Assembly (NCBI RefSeq): GCF_037975245.1
Contig: NC_092574.1
Location: 24,779,713 to 24,843,712 of the forward strand
Direction: 5' to 3'
Length of the DNA stretch: 64,000 nucleotides
Origin: Apostichopus japonicus
Lineage: Eukaryota > Echinodermata > Holothuroidea > Aspidochirotida > Stichopodidae
Program-made: the position numbers and the translations under genes
Part shown: piece by piece, positions 37,691 through 49,051 of the stretch
How positions within the stretch are numbered: position 1 is the stretch's first letter
Layout of the letters: the number at the start of each line of letters is the position of its first letter
The notes under the pieces: generated by a model
What the model saw: only the letters and a program-made list of their open reading frames with translations
Database searches by the model: none
What the model was told of the DNA's origin: nothing

Positions 37691-40018
37691 TACACTCAAA
37701 GAAATGAAGTGTTAAATTTGAATCGTAAAGTGTTGAATTTAACACCCCACCCTGTTTGGATTAGGGACAACACCCACCGGGTTAAATTAACACTTCAGAA
37801 GTGTAACATAATATAACACTTTGCGAGTGTTACCTTAACAACACCCATACAAGTGTCAAAATAACACTTCCTGGTGTTGAAGGTACACTACAGGGAGTAA
37901 AATTAACACAATAAAGTGTTCATTTGTTAAAACTTCTGGGTGTCAACATGACACTTCAGGAAGTAAAATTAACACCATAAAGTGTTCATTTGTTAGCACT
38001 TCTGGGTGTCAAAATTGCACTTCAGGGAGTATAATTAACACTCTAGTGCACATTTATTGGCCTTCTGGGTGTCAAAGTTCTGCTTCAGTGAGTAGAATTA
38101 CCACCATATAGTGTTCATTTGTCATCTGTGTCAAGATGATACTTAATGGACTCTCAACACACAATAGTGCTCTCTCGTTTATACTTCTGGATGTATATTT
38201 AACTGCTGGTTTGTAAAGTTTTACATGTTTATTATGTAACGCAAATACAATACTGTTATGTAAAATGTTGCCAGAAAAGTTTACATCGCATCCGTTTAGT
38301 AAATATTTTATACAGGTTTAAGGTTAATTATTACTTAGTAATTAGGTAAACAATATGGATGCATGTTTGAATCGCTCGCAGCAGAAAGTTACATTTAAGA
38401 GAGAGCAAAAAGCAATGACAACACAAACAATTCAGAATGTGGGATTTTCAGCAATTAAACACCCTACTACCTTCCTATTCCAGAGGTTCATTTATTATAT
38501 CCCATTAAATGTAAAACGAACAATTTAGGCTATAAAAGTATTGTCTTGTGGAATTAAGTCAACTTAAAAGTGCCAACATTTTCAAATGCTACAGTGCAGT
38601 TACTTGGTCTTTATTTTTTTGTTGCACATGCCTTTTGGTTTCTAGATTAAAGACAAAGAAACAACTCTTCCCAAAGTCAATTTCAAATAAGCAACAACTT
38701 TAGAAAAATTCTGATCCATGGGATGAGAAAACATGGAGTGCTGTGTATGATGACTGCTACACTACAGTGACTATGTCCTTGTTGTTGGCAAATGCCTTTT
38801 GGTATTCCAGATTAAACGCAAGAAACAGCTCTTCCCAAAGTCAATTTCAAATAAGCAACAACTTTAGATATATGCTGATCCGTGGGATGAGAAAACGTGG
38901 AGTACTGTCTATGATGACTGCTACACTGCAGTTACTTTGTCTTTGTTGTTGGCTCGTGCCTTTGGTATTCCAAATTAAACACAAAGAAAAAACTCTTCCC
39001 AAAGACAATTCCAAATAAGCAACAACTTTACATACATTCTGATCCGTGAGATGAAAAAACATGGAGTTCTGTCTATGACAACTGCTAAACTGCAGTAACT
39101 TTGTCTTTTTTGTCGGCACGGTGAGCATGAAAATCTCGAATCTGGTTGCGTTTCACACCACCAGGCAACTTGTAGACAACTTTTTGGAAAAATTCCCAGG
39201 CACCAAGACTTGCAATTTGGTATAATTCAGATTTAACACGTAGAATAATTTGAAGCAAACATCAATGGCTCATAAATGTCCTCTGGGGTAGGGCATGTCT
39301 CTGGATGATCACAAATGACTGCTTGGGGTGTATTTTGCTTCCTCCAAGAAGTAACACATATTGCTGAGGTCTTTCTGAAATCTTTTGCAAATAGAATTCC
39401 AAGTTGATGCTTCCTAAGTAACAACAAAGAAAAGAAAAGAAAATTCCCATCATAATGAAGTTGTGTTAAAACCTTCTTGGAGCATAAGCAGTTTTTTACA
39501 TGTACCCCTCACAAAACATGAACATTCCTAAAGAAAATGCCCACAATTTAATCAGTTGTGATTCTAACTTCTTCAAGTACGTTTGAATCTAGAAAGCCAG
39601 ATGGCCTATAGTGATTACTTGTCAATACAGGAACTTGCATTAAACTTTCATCAGACAAGGTAGGCAACTTTTATAACCAATGCATCATGTTAACAATACT
39701 TAAAATAATGCTCACTCCCACTGTATGCAATTGTGTAGATTGCTATGAATTATAACAGCTAGATCACTTCCATAATATAGCTAAATTATAGTTGGGCCTA
39801 GGTCTAAAAGTATCACCAATCCACATCAGCTTCGGCCTACTTGCTACAACTTACAAGCTAAAATGGCAAATAGTGGTAATTATATATTGCATTACATGAA
39901 TATATGTTTATCCCTTATTGAACATAGTACCAGCGTAACTATAGGCCCATGCCCGATGCTATTTAAAATGCATTGTCTTGAAATAGCCTAAGTATACCCT
40001 ACTAGTACTAGGCCTAGT
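37691..40018 (-). repeat. Unit A2 of the composite element
   Basis: Second copy of A, starting with tacactcaaagaaatgaag. Differences from A1 are scattered single bases and short indels, such as a longer tail with ttatcccttattgaacata near 39910. This is the copy that continues into C without an intervening terminal repeat, so A2 plus C1 gives the likely ancestral ~3.1-kb unit. Confidence 0.85.
39085..39413 (-). pseudogene. 3' exon of SAMD3-like gene in A2 (frame-broken)
   Basis: Near-identical partner of the A1 exon, with the same acceptor and stop. It has one base fewer between the ALPQ-containing and CFKLFYVLNLNY-containing parts, so its first frame break is different. Upstream, at about 39550-39665, another short open segment on the minus strand (containing LMQVPVLTSNHYRPSGFLD) may be the preceding exon. 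In A1 this stretch is altered by small indels. Confidence 0.5.
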
Positions 40019-40803
40019 AGTAGGCCTAGTACTATTTAAAAAAGTGACTCGCAGGGTATACCAAGTTACGGTTAACGCACAAAAAGGAATAGAATGCACT
40101 AGATTACAATAAAGGCCTAGACCAAAGTCCTCCGTCCGTCCGAAGGCAATTCCGTTTAATGTTTACTTGTATGTAGGCTACACTGATTCGTTGACAATTA
40201 TGAGTTGACTATGACAAACAGCAGCTAGCCTATTATATTAACTTATAGTATGACTTTAACGTTAGGTCTACGTAACGCAAGCAATTCAAATGCATTCGTC
40301 TACCCAGCTTAGTCGTGGGTCTCTAAGCATATCTCGTTCTTGTCATGTACACTTACATCATATCAAAACATACCTTCGAATTTTTCAATCAATTCTTCCA
40401 GGCCCCAGTCTCCTATAACGTCATTTTCATGCCATTGTAGCTCGTTATCGCACACTGAGTACGTAACGTTTTGTGGCTTGAACGTATATATGGCTGTGGT
40501 TACTATAGTACATTTAGTAACGATAAATGTCGACAAACTGGTACAAGTATTGCTAGGTACGGTAAATGGGTGTTCACGGTACGGTGGTATCGTTTAAACA
40601 CTTAACTTACACTAAGAATCCAGCTGACGGGAGGTTTGACCAATCAGAATGCTCGAACTGAAAGTACACTTCTGCAGGTGTTAAAAAATCCACGCTACAT
40701 AAATTATGTAACCCTACTCAGGGTCAGAGTAACCCTTCAGGTGTAGGGTGAACGGTTACACCTGGAAAGTGTTAAAATTCAACACTCCATTTTTTTGCGT
40801 GTA
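40019..40803 (-). repeat. Unit C1 of the composite element
   Basis: It runs from the tagtactatttaaaaaagtg joint to the right terminal repeat ending gcgtgta. It is about 778 bp out of phase with C2. On the minus strand the outer part carries an inverted CCAAT box (gattggtc) and a long open frame ending in the SAM-like piece. Confidence 0.85.
40374..40595 (-). pseudogene. 5' exon of SAMD3-like gene in C1 (SAM-domain start)
   Basis: A ~74-codon minus-strand frame without an internal ATG runs from 40595 to a donor site (GAAG, then gtatgt, at 40368-40373). Its end reads WHENDVIGDW followed by GLEELIEKF. The W...DV...W..GLE..IEKF pattern is that of SAM-domain helices 1-2, with a few residues fewer in between. 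A CCAAT-box-containing region lies just upstream. Identical pieces occur in C2 (about 41152-41373) and C3 (about 41930-42147), so the promoter side and first exon are present three times for two copies of the 3' exon. Confidence 0.4.
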
Positions 40804-41581
40804 GTAGTACTACTTAAAAAAGTGACTCGCAGGGTATACCAAGTTACGGTTAACGCACAAAAAGGAATAAAATGCACTAGATTACAATAAAGGTCTAGAC
40901 CAAAGTCCTCCGTCCGTCCGAAGGCAATTCCGTTTAATGTTTACTTGTATGTAGGCTACACTGATTCGTTGACAATTATGAGTTGACTATGACAAACAGC
41001 AGCTAGCCTATTATATTAACTTATAGTATGACTTTAACGTTAGGTCTACGTAACGCAAGCGATTCAAATGCATTCGTCTACCCAGCTTAGTCGTGGGTCT
41101 CTAAGCATATCTCGTTCTTGTCATGTACACTAACATAATATCAAAACATACCTTCGAATTTTTCAATCAATTCTTCCAGGCCCCAGTCTCTTATAACGTC
41201 ATTTTCATGCCATTGTAGCTCGTTATCGCACACTGAGTACGTAACGTTTTGTGGCTTGAACGTATATATGGCTGTGGTTACTATAGTACATTTAGTAACG
41301 ATAAATGTCGACAAACTGGTACAAGTATTGCTAGGTACGGTAAATGGGTGTTCACGGTACGGTGGTATCGTTTAAACACTTAACTTACACTAAGAATCCA
41401 GCTGACGGGAGGTTTGACCAATCAGAATGCTCGAACTGAAAGTACACTTCTGCAGGTGTTAAAAAATCCACGCTACATAAATTATGTAACCCTACTCAGG
41501 GTCAGAGTAACCCTTCAGGTGTAGGGTGAACGGTTACACCTGGAAAGTGTTAAAATTCAACACTCCATTTTTTTGCGTGTA
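40804..41581 (-). repeat. Unit C2 of the composite element
   Basis: 778-bp copy of C beginning gtagtactacttaaaaaag and ending gcgtgta. It is almost identical to C1 and C3. Confidence 0.85.
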
Positions 41582-42355
41582 GTAGTACTACTTAAAAAAG
41601 TGACTCGCAGGGTATACCAAGTTACGGTTAACGCACAAAAAGGAATAAAATGCACTAGATTACAATAAAGGTCTAGACCAAAGTCCTCCGTCCGTCCGAA
41701 GGCAATTCCGTTTAATGTTTACTTGTATGTAGGCTACACTGATTCGTTGACAATTATGAGTTGACTATGACAAACAGCAGCTAGCCTATTATATTAACTT
41801 ATAGTATGACTTTAACGTTAGGTCTACGTAACGCAAGCGATTCAAATGCATTCGTCTACCCAGCTTAGTCGTGGGTCTCTAAGCATATCTCGTTCTTGTC
41901 ATGTACACTAACATAATATCAAAACATACCTTCGAATTTTTCAATCAATTCTTCCAGGCCCCAGTCTCCTATAACGTCATTTTCATGCCATTGTAGCTCG
42001 TTATCGCACACTGAGTACGTAACGTTTTGTGGCTTGAACGTATATATGGCTGTGGTTACTATAGTACATTTAGTAACGATAAATGTCGACAAACTGGTAC
42101 AAGTATTGCTAAGTACGGTAAATGGGTGTTCACGGTACGGTGGTATCGTACACTTAACTTACACTAAGAATCCAGCTGACGGGAGGTTTGACCAATCAGA
42201 ATGCTCGAACTGAAAGTACACTTCTGCAGGTGTTAAAAAATCCACGCTACATAAATTATGTAACCCTACTCAGGGTCAGAGTAACCCATCAGGTGTAGGG
42301 TGAACGGTTACACCTGGAAAGTGTTAAAATTCAACACTCCATTTTTTTGCGTGTA
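41582..42355 (-). repeat. Unit C3 of the composite element
   Basis: Third copy of C. It has a 4-bp deletion near 42150 (atcgtacactta in place of atcgtttaaacactta). Its right end is the outer terminal repeat and is followed directly by a TA tract. Confidence 0.85.
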
Positions 42356-42380
42356 TATATATATATATATATATATATAT
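42356..42380. repeat. (TA)n tract right of the composite element
   Basis: Short TA run after the right terminal repeat, matching the TA tract on the left. Confidence 0.8.
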
Positions 42381-45300
42381 TACTCCATTGTAGCGTTACT
42401 CAACGATTGCCTCTGGTTATTACGGTTCAGCCGTTAACGATTCTTTAATGAAAAACAATCTCATCTACTTGAGATTATTTGGGGATCATTTCTGTCAATC
42501 AACAATCACAATGGTCAATCGTTAACAAATGCAATGTTAACAACGAAGGAATGTCTGTCAGTAACATTTTAGTACCACAATTCTCGAGAAAATCGGGAAT
42601 ATTACGTTGCTTGCTTTATCAAAATAAATTGAGACAAGGGGAAGGTTGTTTTGTCTACAGTAGAGCTTTACAGGAAGGAGGGGCGGGGGAGGGGCATGAT
42701 GATAGAAAGATTATGAGACTTTGTGTTCTGTTTTGTCGTAGTTAGATGAGTCACGCTTTAAATACATATTTCAATGCGTGTTAAGTTCTCTGTACTCCGC
42801 ATTTTGTGGCAACCCAATATTTGGTTGCCAAGAACTGGCTCGCCAATGGCGTCGCCATGTTATTTTTTCATTAATCTAGCTGTCAAATGAGCCATCATTT
42901 CTTTGAGTGATCTATTTGCCAACCTACCAGTTTTAAAATTTAATTATAGTACTACTAGTCATATATATTAAATGTACAATAATGATAATATTAATAATAT
43001 AGAGTCTTTTATACATTCGCGAAACGGCTATACATGAAATGTATAGCAAGGCGACTTATTCGACCCCTTACAAAGCAATTCATATCTTCTGAAAGGCGTT
43101 TGATGCACAGTTTATGTTTTGAAGAACGTGACTCTGCCAAGTAGTAGTTTTATTGCGTATTATAAAACCAGTCATATTATTTGCTATAAAATGAACAAAT
43201 ATAGAACAAACAGACGCTCCGTGCATCTGTCGTCAATAGCTCTAAGCATCATTAATGATACAGAAGCTTATTCAAGTCAAACTTAATTAAAGAGAATTTC
43301 CAATGAAAAACAACAAAGTTTCATTCGACCCCAATTAGACTATATATTCTATATTTGAGATGTTACTTTCAGAATGCATTGTGAAAATCCATTCATGCAA
43401 TTGAACGAGAATGGTTCATATAGATCATTTTCTCCGAGTGAGAAATATCATGATATTAGTAATAGATCATCGCAGGGTATCATATTATAAGAGACGTGAG
43501 TCGATATATATATCATACAAAGACACTATGAGTATATGTGTAAGTATTTATTTCCCGTCGGTTTACCTACTCCAGGGATTTCCACCAGCCAACCCCTTCT
43601 ATCTATACCTCTCCTTCTCTCTACACCTCCACCCCTCTTTCCACCTCCCTCCACTCTCCACCTCACTATCTCTCTCTCTCTCTCTCTGTATATCAGTCTC
43701 CTTCTACCTTTTCCAAAACTGAAACATAATTGGATAAGCCATAAACTCATTAACATAAACACAAAGAACAGTGCCCTTAGCTCAAAAGGTGGACGAATTG
43801 ATGCAGATATCTTTAAATAGTGAAGTAAAAAAGCAAGGAATGCGTCCGACAATGAATATGGTAACAACACAAAGGAAATATCTAAACTACTAAAGATAAC
43901 TCTTACAACAATGAAATGTCGCTGTTCAACTATCAAGCGATTTGACAGAACAGCGTTCGACCATAACAACTCCCTGGTTCGACCAAACTTATGCGTGCAC
44001 TACGCGTGCATTACAGAAATAGCACCATGAAATGACTGGCCTTGAACAGACCGAGTCGGTAGTGCAGAAGAGAACTTCAAAAGATAAGCAAGCGTTTTGA
44101 TTGGAGGTTGTTAATAAATTATCCCTCAAACCATCAATATAATGACATTTTACAGTACTGAACTGATATGGTTTGTGCACAAAAAATATCAAAGTTGTAA
44201 TGAAAATGAAAAAAAAGAAAGAATCTCAATGGTGTGATTACTCCCCCCCCCACGTATTTTTTTTTGGGGGGTTAAAACTGCATTTTGTGATTACAATATC
44301 TGTAGAGTTCAATAGTACAGGTAAAACTGCTCAGATATGCGGTGTCAGTTTTTCTAAAGTGGTAAACCCCACAGACTTCTTATCTACAAGGAACATTCAG
44401 TTTCTACAAGGTCAAACAAAAGTGTTTGTTCATGGAGTAACATTTCTATGAGTCGCTGGCTCGTGACGGTGTATGTGATTTACACCCAGCGATGAAATAG
44501 CGAGTTTAACGGATGGCTGTATGCGCAACATTATTATTGATATGTTGTAGACAGTTAAACAGCACTATTATCAGTTCAAGGTGTATTTCTAAACCAAATT
44601 TAACTTATGAGAAATGAACGTTACTGGACACAAACACACACCATTGGGTATAATTTAACTCTAAAATTGCTTTACTCCCCATAGCAACCCCGCCATCGTA
44701 TATCCATAAAGGTTTGTCTGGATAAACTAGGCCTTTGTGACCCTCTCTTGATACTTAATATTAGTAAAAACTTTCCCTGATGAGACCTCCGATAATGTTA
44801 CAGCAACTAAGGCGGAAATCTTAAAATTGAGCATAAAACTGCGGGGATTACAGAATGAAAACATTTGATACGATAAATGTCTTCTTGATCCTCATTTCCA
44901 ATTCTCCGAGGGGATGGGGGGCAAAATTTTCTTTCCCAGCGCGGTAAAGGCCACCATTTGCATACCTCGCTTCTAATTGGCTGGGGCTTGCACCTTTGAT
45001 GCTGAATTGGGATGTTCTTGCTTTCGCTATATGTACACGTGTGTGTGTGTGTACATGCATATACACGTGCGACAGAATACAACTTTGTTAACAAATTGTT
45101 AAAAAGTTTGTTCTTTGCTTTTGGGCGGACTTGTTTGTGTACATGTACAGCCATATATAAGCTCGTAAAACAATACTGCGACCATGGACTGTGAGTGTAC
45201 ACGTCTCATTGTAGATGACTGTCCTTCTTTGAAGGTTAGGATTACTTAGGTTTATGATCCAAAACTGAAAAGCCAATATATGGAATATGTTAGTTTTGAC

Positions 45301-45479
45301 AAGCGTGAAGCTTCGAAGTGATGGTAGAACTTGCTGTACAGATATGTACTGCGATGCAATGTACGCAGATAAGTACCAGGCGTTTGCTTTGCTTCAAAAC
45401 TGCATAAAAAACATTGGACAGCTTGACAGTTTCTGGTTGACTATATACTTGAGATGCTTTTAAATTTTAAACTGGTAGA

Positions 45480-45488
<9 letters not shown>
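42381..45488. other. No gene seen
   Basis: AT-rich DNA with a strand-asymmetric pyrimidine tract at 43600-43690 that includes (TC)n. A 147-codon minus-strand frame across that tract (43526-43969) is low-complexity in its second half. Frames at 44173-44451 and 44807-45202 cross homopolymers or CA/GT repeats and show no recognisable domain. Confidence 0.5.
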
Positions 45489-45510
<22 letters not shown>

Positions 45511-45611
45511 ATATAGAGTAGGTTGGCGTCTATCTTGGCGCAGAGTGCTCTATGTCCATTGGACAGAGCGTAATATATGTTGATACTAGATGAGACTAGT
45601 GGAACACTAGT

Positions 45612-45657
45612 AGTTGTTACTCGGAGTTTCACGCGTTATAGCGATCTTCAGACAACT
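45612..45657 (-). ncRNA. Hammerhead ribozyme, left arm of palindrome 1
   Basis: Minus strand, 46 nt: agttgt (stem I), ctgaaga (conserved core), a CGC-tataac-GCG hairpin flanked by T and T (stem II), gaa, act-ccg-agt (stem III with a three-base loop), then cleavage triplet gta and acaact closing stem I with six pairs. All core positions required by the hammerhead consensus are present. Activity has not been shown. Confidence 0.7.
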
Positions 45658-45666
45658 GTTGTCTGA

Positions 45667-45712
45667 AGTTGTCTGAAGATCGCTATAACGCGTGAAACTC
45701 CGAGTAACAACC
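45667..45712 (+). ncRNA. Hammerhead ribozyme, right arm of palindrome 1
   Basis: Plus-strand partner of the left arm with the same core, stem II and stem III. The last stem I base is changed (acaacc for acaact), leaving five pairs. It could still fold. Confidence 0.7.
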
Positions 45713-45775
45713 ACTAGTGTTCCACTAGTCTCATCTAGTATCAACATATATAATATACATATATTAATCTATATA

Positions 45776-45804
45776 TATAATATATATATATATTAATATA
45801 TATA

Positions 45805-45858
<54 letters not shown>
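45776..45858. repeat. (TA)n tract
   Basis: Interrupted then pure TA repeat between the palindrome and the following SINE. Confidence 0.9.
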
Positions 45859-45859
<1 letters not shown>

Positions 45860-46100
45860 AGTTGGTTAGAATCATGTTTGATCTCTAGAGTAAGGCAAAT
45901 ATGTCACCAAAACAGAACTAGTATTGTTCGATACAGGTGACAAGCGCCTACAGTGAAATTACGACCTCCCTTACCGGTTTCGAACCTCTGGACATACAAC
46001 CAACGTCCAAAGCCTAGTTGGTTAGGGTGTCCGAATATAGAGCGGGAGGCCCGGATCCGAATCCCAATGGAGGCTGGAAGTTGTTTTTCACAGAATCAAA
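45859..46100 (+). mobile_element. tRNA-derived SINE (family 1), plus-strand copy
   Basis: It starts gagttggttagaatcatg, the reverse complement of the far end of the 1627-1855 copy, and follows it to the tRNA-like domain at about 46007-46080. The A-box region is tagttggttagggtg, and the B box is degenerate (ggatccgaatccc). A second B-box-like string ggtttcgaacc lies in the body. It is more diverged than copy 1. The start lies directly against a TA tract. Confidence 0.7.
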
Positions 46101-47904
46101 TCACCCCTCTCCCCCACCCCTTCCCAAAAGAAGGGATCTTAAATGTCAATAGTCTCTTTGCGAAAACGTAATGAATGATGCGCCAGAATCTCAAGTGATA
46201 TCGGCAGAAAATCATGACAAACAACGAGAACTTAGTGACTTTAATTACATCCTAAAGCTTTTTGTTTCGTCAAGGGATTATGAAGAGCAATTTGCATAAA
46301 TTTTAAATAGGATTATCGATTCAGTGTGCATTTCAGATCTTAAAACACTGTTCACGTGACATGTTAAAGATTACTACCAACATAAACGAAATGTTACCTC
46401 ATTTTACTATTCGTTATTTGTTTGTTGTATTATATTGTCTTATCTGTCTAATTGTTTCTTATCTTGTCTGTTTTCTTCTGGATTATTTATATATTACATA
46501 AGGTTCCTGATCTGATTTTTTGTAATCTTCGTTGACACGTTCCTTGAACATTGGTGGATAGATAACTGTGACTATATTGTACGCAATGAATACAACTTTG
46601 GATGACATCGGAATGCAGGTATACAGATTGAAGATGCTAGTCAGAATATCACAGCATTAAAAGTGTGGAGTTGTGGTGAGTTGGGATGAGAGGGGTAAGA
46701 AGGTTAAAGAATCAAGAGAGGAAGGGAGGGAGGGAACAGCAGGGAGAGGAGAGCATGGAGAGGAGGGGAGAGCTTGGAGGGGAAAGCAAGAAGACTGAAC
46801 AAGGGAGGGGATAACAGGGAGTGAAGACAAGTTGGAGAAGGGAAAAGTTCATCAATGGAGTGGTGAAGTTTTACAGAGAAAACATATATACCTAAACTTA
46901 TTTTTACCTCATTCACTCTATACCATGTGCGAGGTTATCGTGGAGTGGCAAGATGGTGTCAACATTTTCAAGTTTATCTTGTCAGTGTTTTCGTTTTTAG
47001 AGCATGATTTTTAATTTTCCCTTTTTGCTCCTGGCAGATCAAGAAATGTTAGGAAACAAAACCCATACATTTTGGTCAAATTTACCTGTTCCACGAATAA
47101 ATTGTTAAACATGCAGACGACATGTGTTGTTTATGTCAGTATCAAGTGTCTAGTTAACCTTGGCATGACCTGGTGATATTCCAAAAAAAAGATGATTCAT
47201 CCTTTTTTTAAGTGGTCGTAACTTGCCAGTAAATCAATACAGACCTGTCAACTTGTTATCATGAATATTTCCTGGTGGAATTAAGTGCAAGTAAATTGAA
47301 TGTGTTGTTAAATGTTTTTGAGTTGTTCTCTGTTCACCTTGACATGTATGAGGATGTTGATGTAGAATCTTGAATGTAAAGTTGAATAAGAAACATAAAA
47401 CACAAATTGTCAATGAGTTCTTCGATGTCGTCATATATAAAGGCGGAACGTTTTGGTTGCATTATATGCTAACATAATCAGTGTGTTTTTATAACCAGAC
47501 AAGTAACATTACATTACAGATTTAAATTGGATATTGGCCTGTTTGGAACACAGACGGAGAAAAAGGATGAATGCATACCATATATTATTGATACTAGACA
47601 AGATCTTATATGTAAACAAGTTTGGAATGACATTTGAAATAAAACCACTTTGTTTCATTGTGTATGTTTTGCTTTTCATAGGGAATGCTCAATGAATGCA
47701 ATACTTCATATCGTTACAGTCACGTGTGCTCCAGCTAACGCTTGTCTACTGTTAATATAGTATGACTTTTGTTTTCGAGATATTCAAATACTCAAAATTC
47801 CTTGAATCCTCTTGTAAGGTTAAATTGATGATGATGTCGGCTCTTCACTGCAGGCCTAAATGTTGATCATGTTAATCCATTGGATTAGAAATTCTAATAA
47901 CTCG
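46101..47904. other. No gene seen; polypurine tract
   Basis: Mostly AT-rich unique DNA. At 46690-46830 the plus strand is almost pure purine (gaggaagggagggagggaa and similar), which could form triplex structures. The minus-strand frame across it is low-complexity. Confidence 0.5.
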
Positions 47905-48526
47905 ACCAAACCATGTTCTTTTACAGTAAATTCCATTTCATGCGAGCCTCACACCGCCTGAACAACATCAGCTTCGATTACCGATTGGGTGAAATAAAGC
48001 TCACTTCCGTCAACGAACATCCATATCTAGAGCTCACCTTCACATCAAAACTTTCCTGGAAGACCCACATCACTAACACCACATTAATTAAAGGCCAACA
48101 GGATGCTAGGGCTCATTAGGAGAAACCGGAGACATTGTCACCCTCGGTTGAAAGAACAGGCTTACGTTTCCCTTGTCCGGCCCACCTTGAATATTGCTCA
48201 TCTGTTTGGAACCCCCATCACCAAATCACAATCAACCAGATTGAAGCTATCCAGAAGAGAGCTGCCAGATTTGTGATGAATAACTATCAAAGAGCTGAGA
48301 GCATAACAGCAATCCTTCAAGAGATACATTGGGCCTCACTTAAATTCAGAAGGGAATCAGCCACAAAGATTATGCTCTACAAAATATCGCAAGTGCTCAT
48401 TGCAATCAACAAAGATGACTACCTGAAGCCAATGACTACCACTACACTCAGAAACTACCATCCCGCAAGATTCCAACTTCTCACAACATACAACACTAAA
48501 GGCATTTATTAGTACTCTTTTATGCC
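47905..48526 (+). mobile_element. CR1-like LINE, reverse transcriptase 3' part (interrupted, upstream portion)
   Basis: Plus-strand frames give the carboxy-terminal part of a CR1/L2-type reverse transcriptase, which would copy LINE RNA at the target. Recognisable pieces are KLSWKTHI, then in another frame RLKEQAYVSLVRP, then HLEYCSSVWNPH and IEAIQKRAARFVMNNY, then TLRNYHPARFQ. Frame changes near 48090-48170 show decay. The catalytic core (YxDD) lies upstream and is absent, so this is a 5'-truncated copy. At 48526 it is cut by a second LINE and resumes at 49052 with a matching VRLWIALPVDVITSPSVD segment. Confidence 0.75.
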
Positions 48527-49051
48527 TCACTCTTTTCAAAAGCAAAAACATAAGCCGAAACATTAAGCTTAGGGTTTTCGAGGCTTTATTAGAGAGTTTT
48601 TTTGTTTGTACAATTGCGAACTGTGGGGCACAACGAAGGATCTTGATCGCAAATTTGACACTTTTCAAAGGAGACTATTTCGTAATTTTCTCAACATTAG
48701 ATGGACCAATAACAATCGGTTATCAAACGATGAGCTCTACAATGAAACCAACCCAAATACCTTGGTCATCGATAGTCGCACATAGAAGATTGAGATTTTT
48801 CGGTCATGTAGCAAGACTCCAGGAGGACGCTCCAGCAAAGGTTGCTTTAAGAGGAGCATTGAGACATACTGCTAAACCAGTAGGAAGGCCCGTGACTACC
48901 TTGCTTGGAAAAATAAAGTCGCAATTTAAGGACGTTAACATTAACAATTTCGAGGAAGCAATAAACCTTGCGCAAGATCGTGATACGTGGCGGAGGTTAA
49001 TCACTGAGCATGTCGGATAGACGGGACTCAACTTACTACCACTACTACTAT
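48527..49051 (+). mobile_element. Second LINE fragment nested in the CR1-like LINE
   Basis: Flanked by the 9-bp duplication ttttatgcc (48518-48526 and 49052-49060), with an (act)n tail at its 3' end (ctactaccactactacta). A plus-strand frame (48643-49020) contains AHRRLRFFGHVARLQEDAPAK, then GRPVTTLLGKI, then AQDRDTWRRL. This is the usual carboxy end of endonuclease-reverse-transcriptase proteins of non-LTR elements, beyond the catalytic domain. The copy is strongly 5'-truncated. Insertion into the coding end of another LINE dates it as the younger of the two. Confidence 0.75.

Larger units (their letters stand above)
35398..42355 (-). mobile_element. Composite terminal-inverted-repeat element carrying a SAM-domain-like gene (A-A-C-C-C)
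   Basis: The left end reads tacactcaaaaaaatgaagtg. The right end, reversed, reads tacacgcaaaaaaatggagtg. Together they give ~29-bp terminal repeats with about three mismatches, each beside a TA tract, so a TA target duplication is likely but cannot be proven within TA repeats. The left part A (2.3 kb) occurs twice head to tail and the right part C (0.78 kb) three times, with terminal repeats retained at internal joints (37691, 40803, 41581). No transposase is recognisable. The minus strand carries exon-like pieces of a gene: a promoter-side and SAM-like piece in C, and a conserved 3' exon in A. The superfamily is unknown. The recent amplification could also be an assembly effect. Confidence 0.7.
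45516..45752. mobile_element. Penelope-type terminal palindrome, copy 1
   Basis: A 57-bp lead (gagtaggttggcgtctatct ... gacagagcgta) is followed by an ~85-bp inverted repeat, arms 45573-45657 and 45667-45751, with a 9-bp spacer and one mismatch. Each arm encodes a hammerhead ribozyme, so the palindrome consists of two divergent ribozymes. The whole block recurs at 50697-50928. TA repeats lie on both sides. No ORF belongs to it. Confidence 0.8.

Noticed and set aside
40340-40597. 85-codon plus-strand gene in C1
   Set aside because: Antisense to the SAM-like exon, which has a donor site and a recognisable motif.
43526-43969. 147-codon minus-strand gene
   Set aside because: Second half is a translation of a pyrimidine-rich repeat; no family resemblance.
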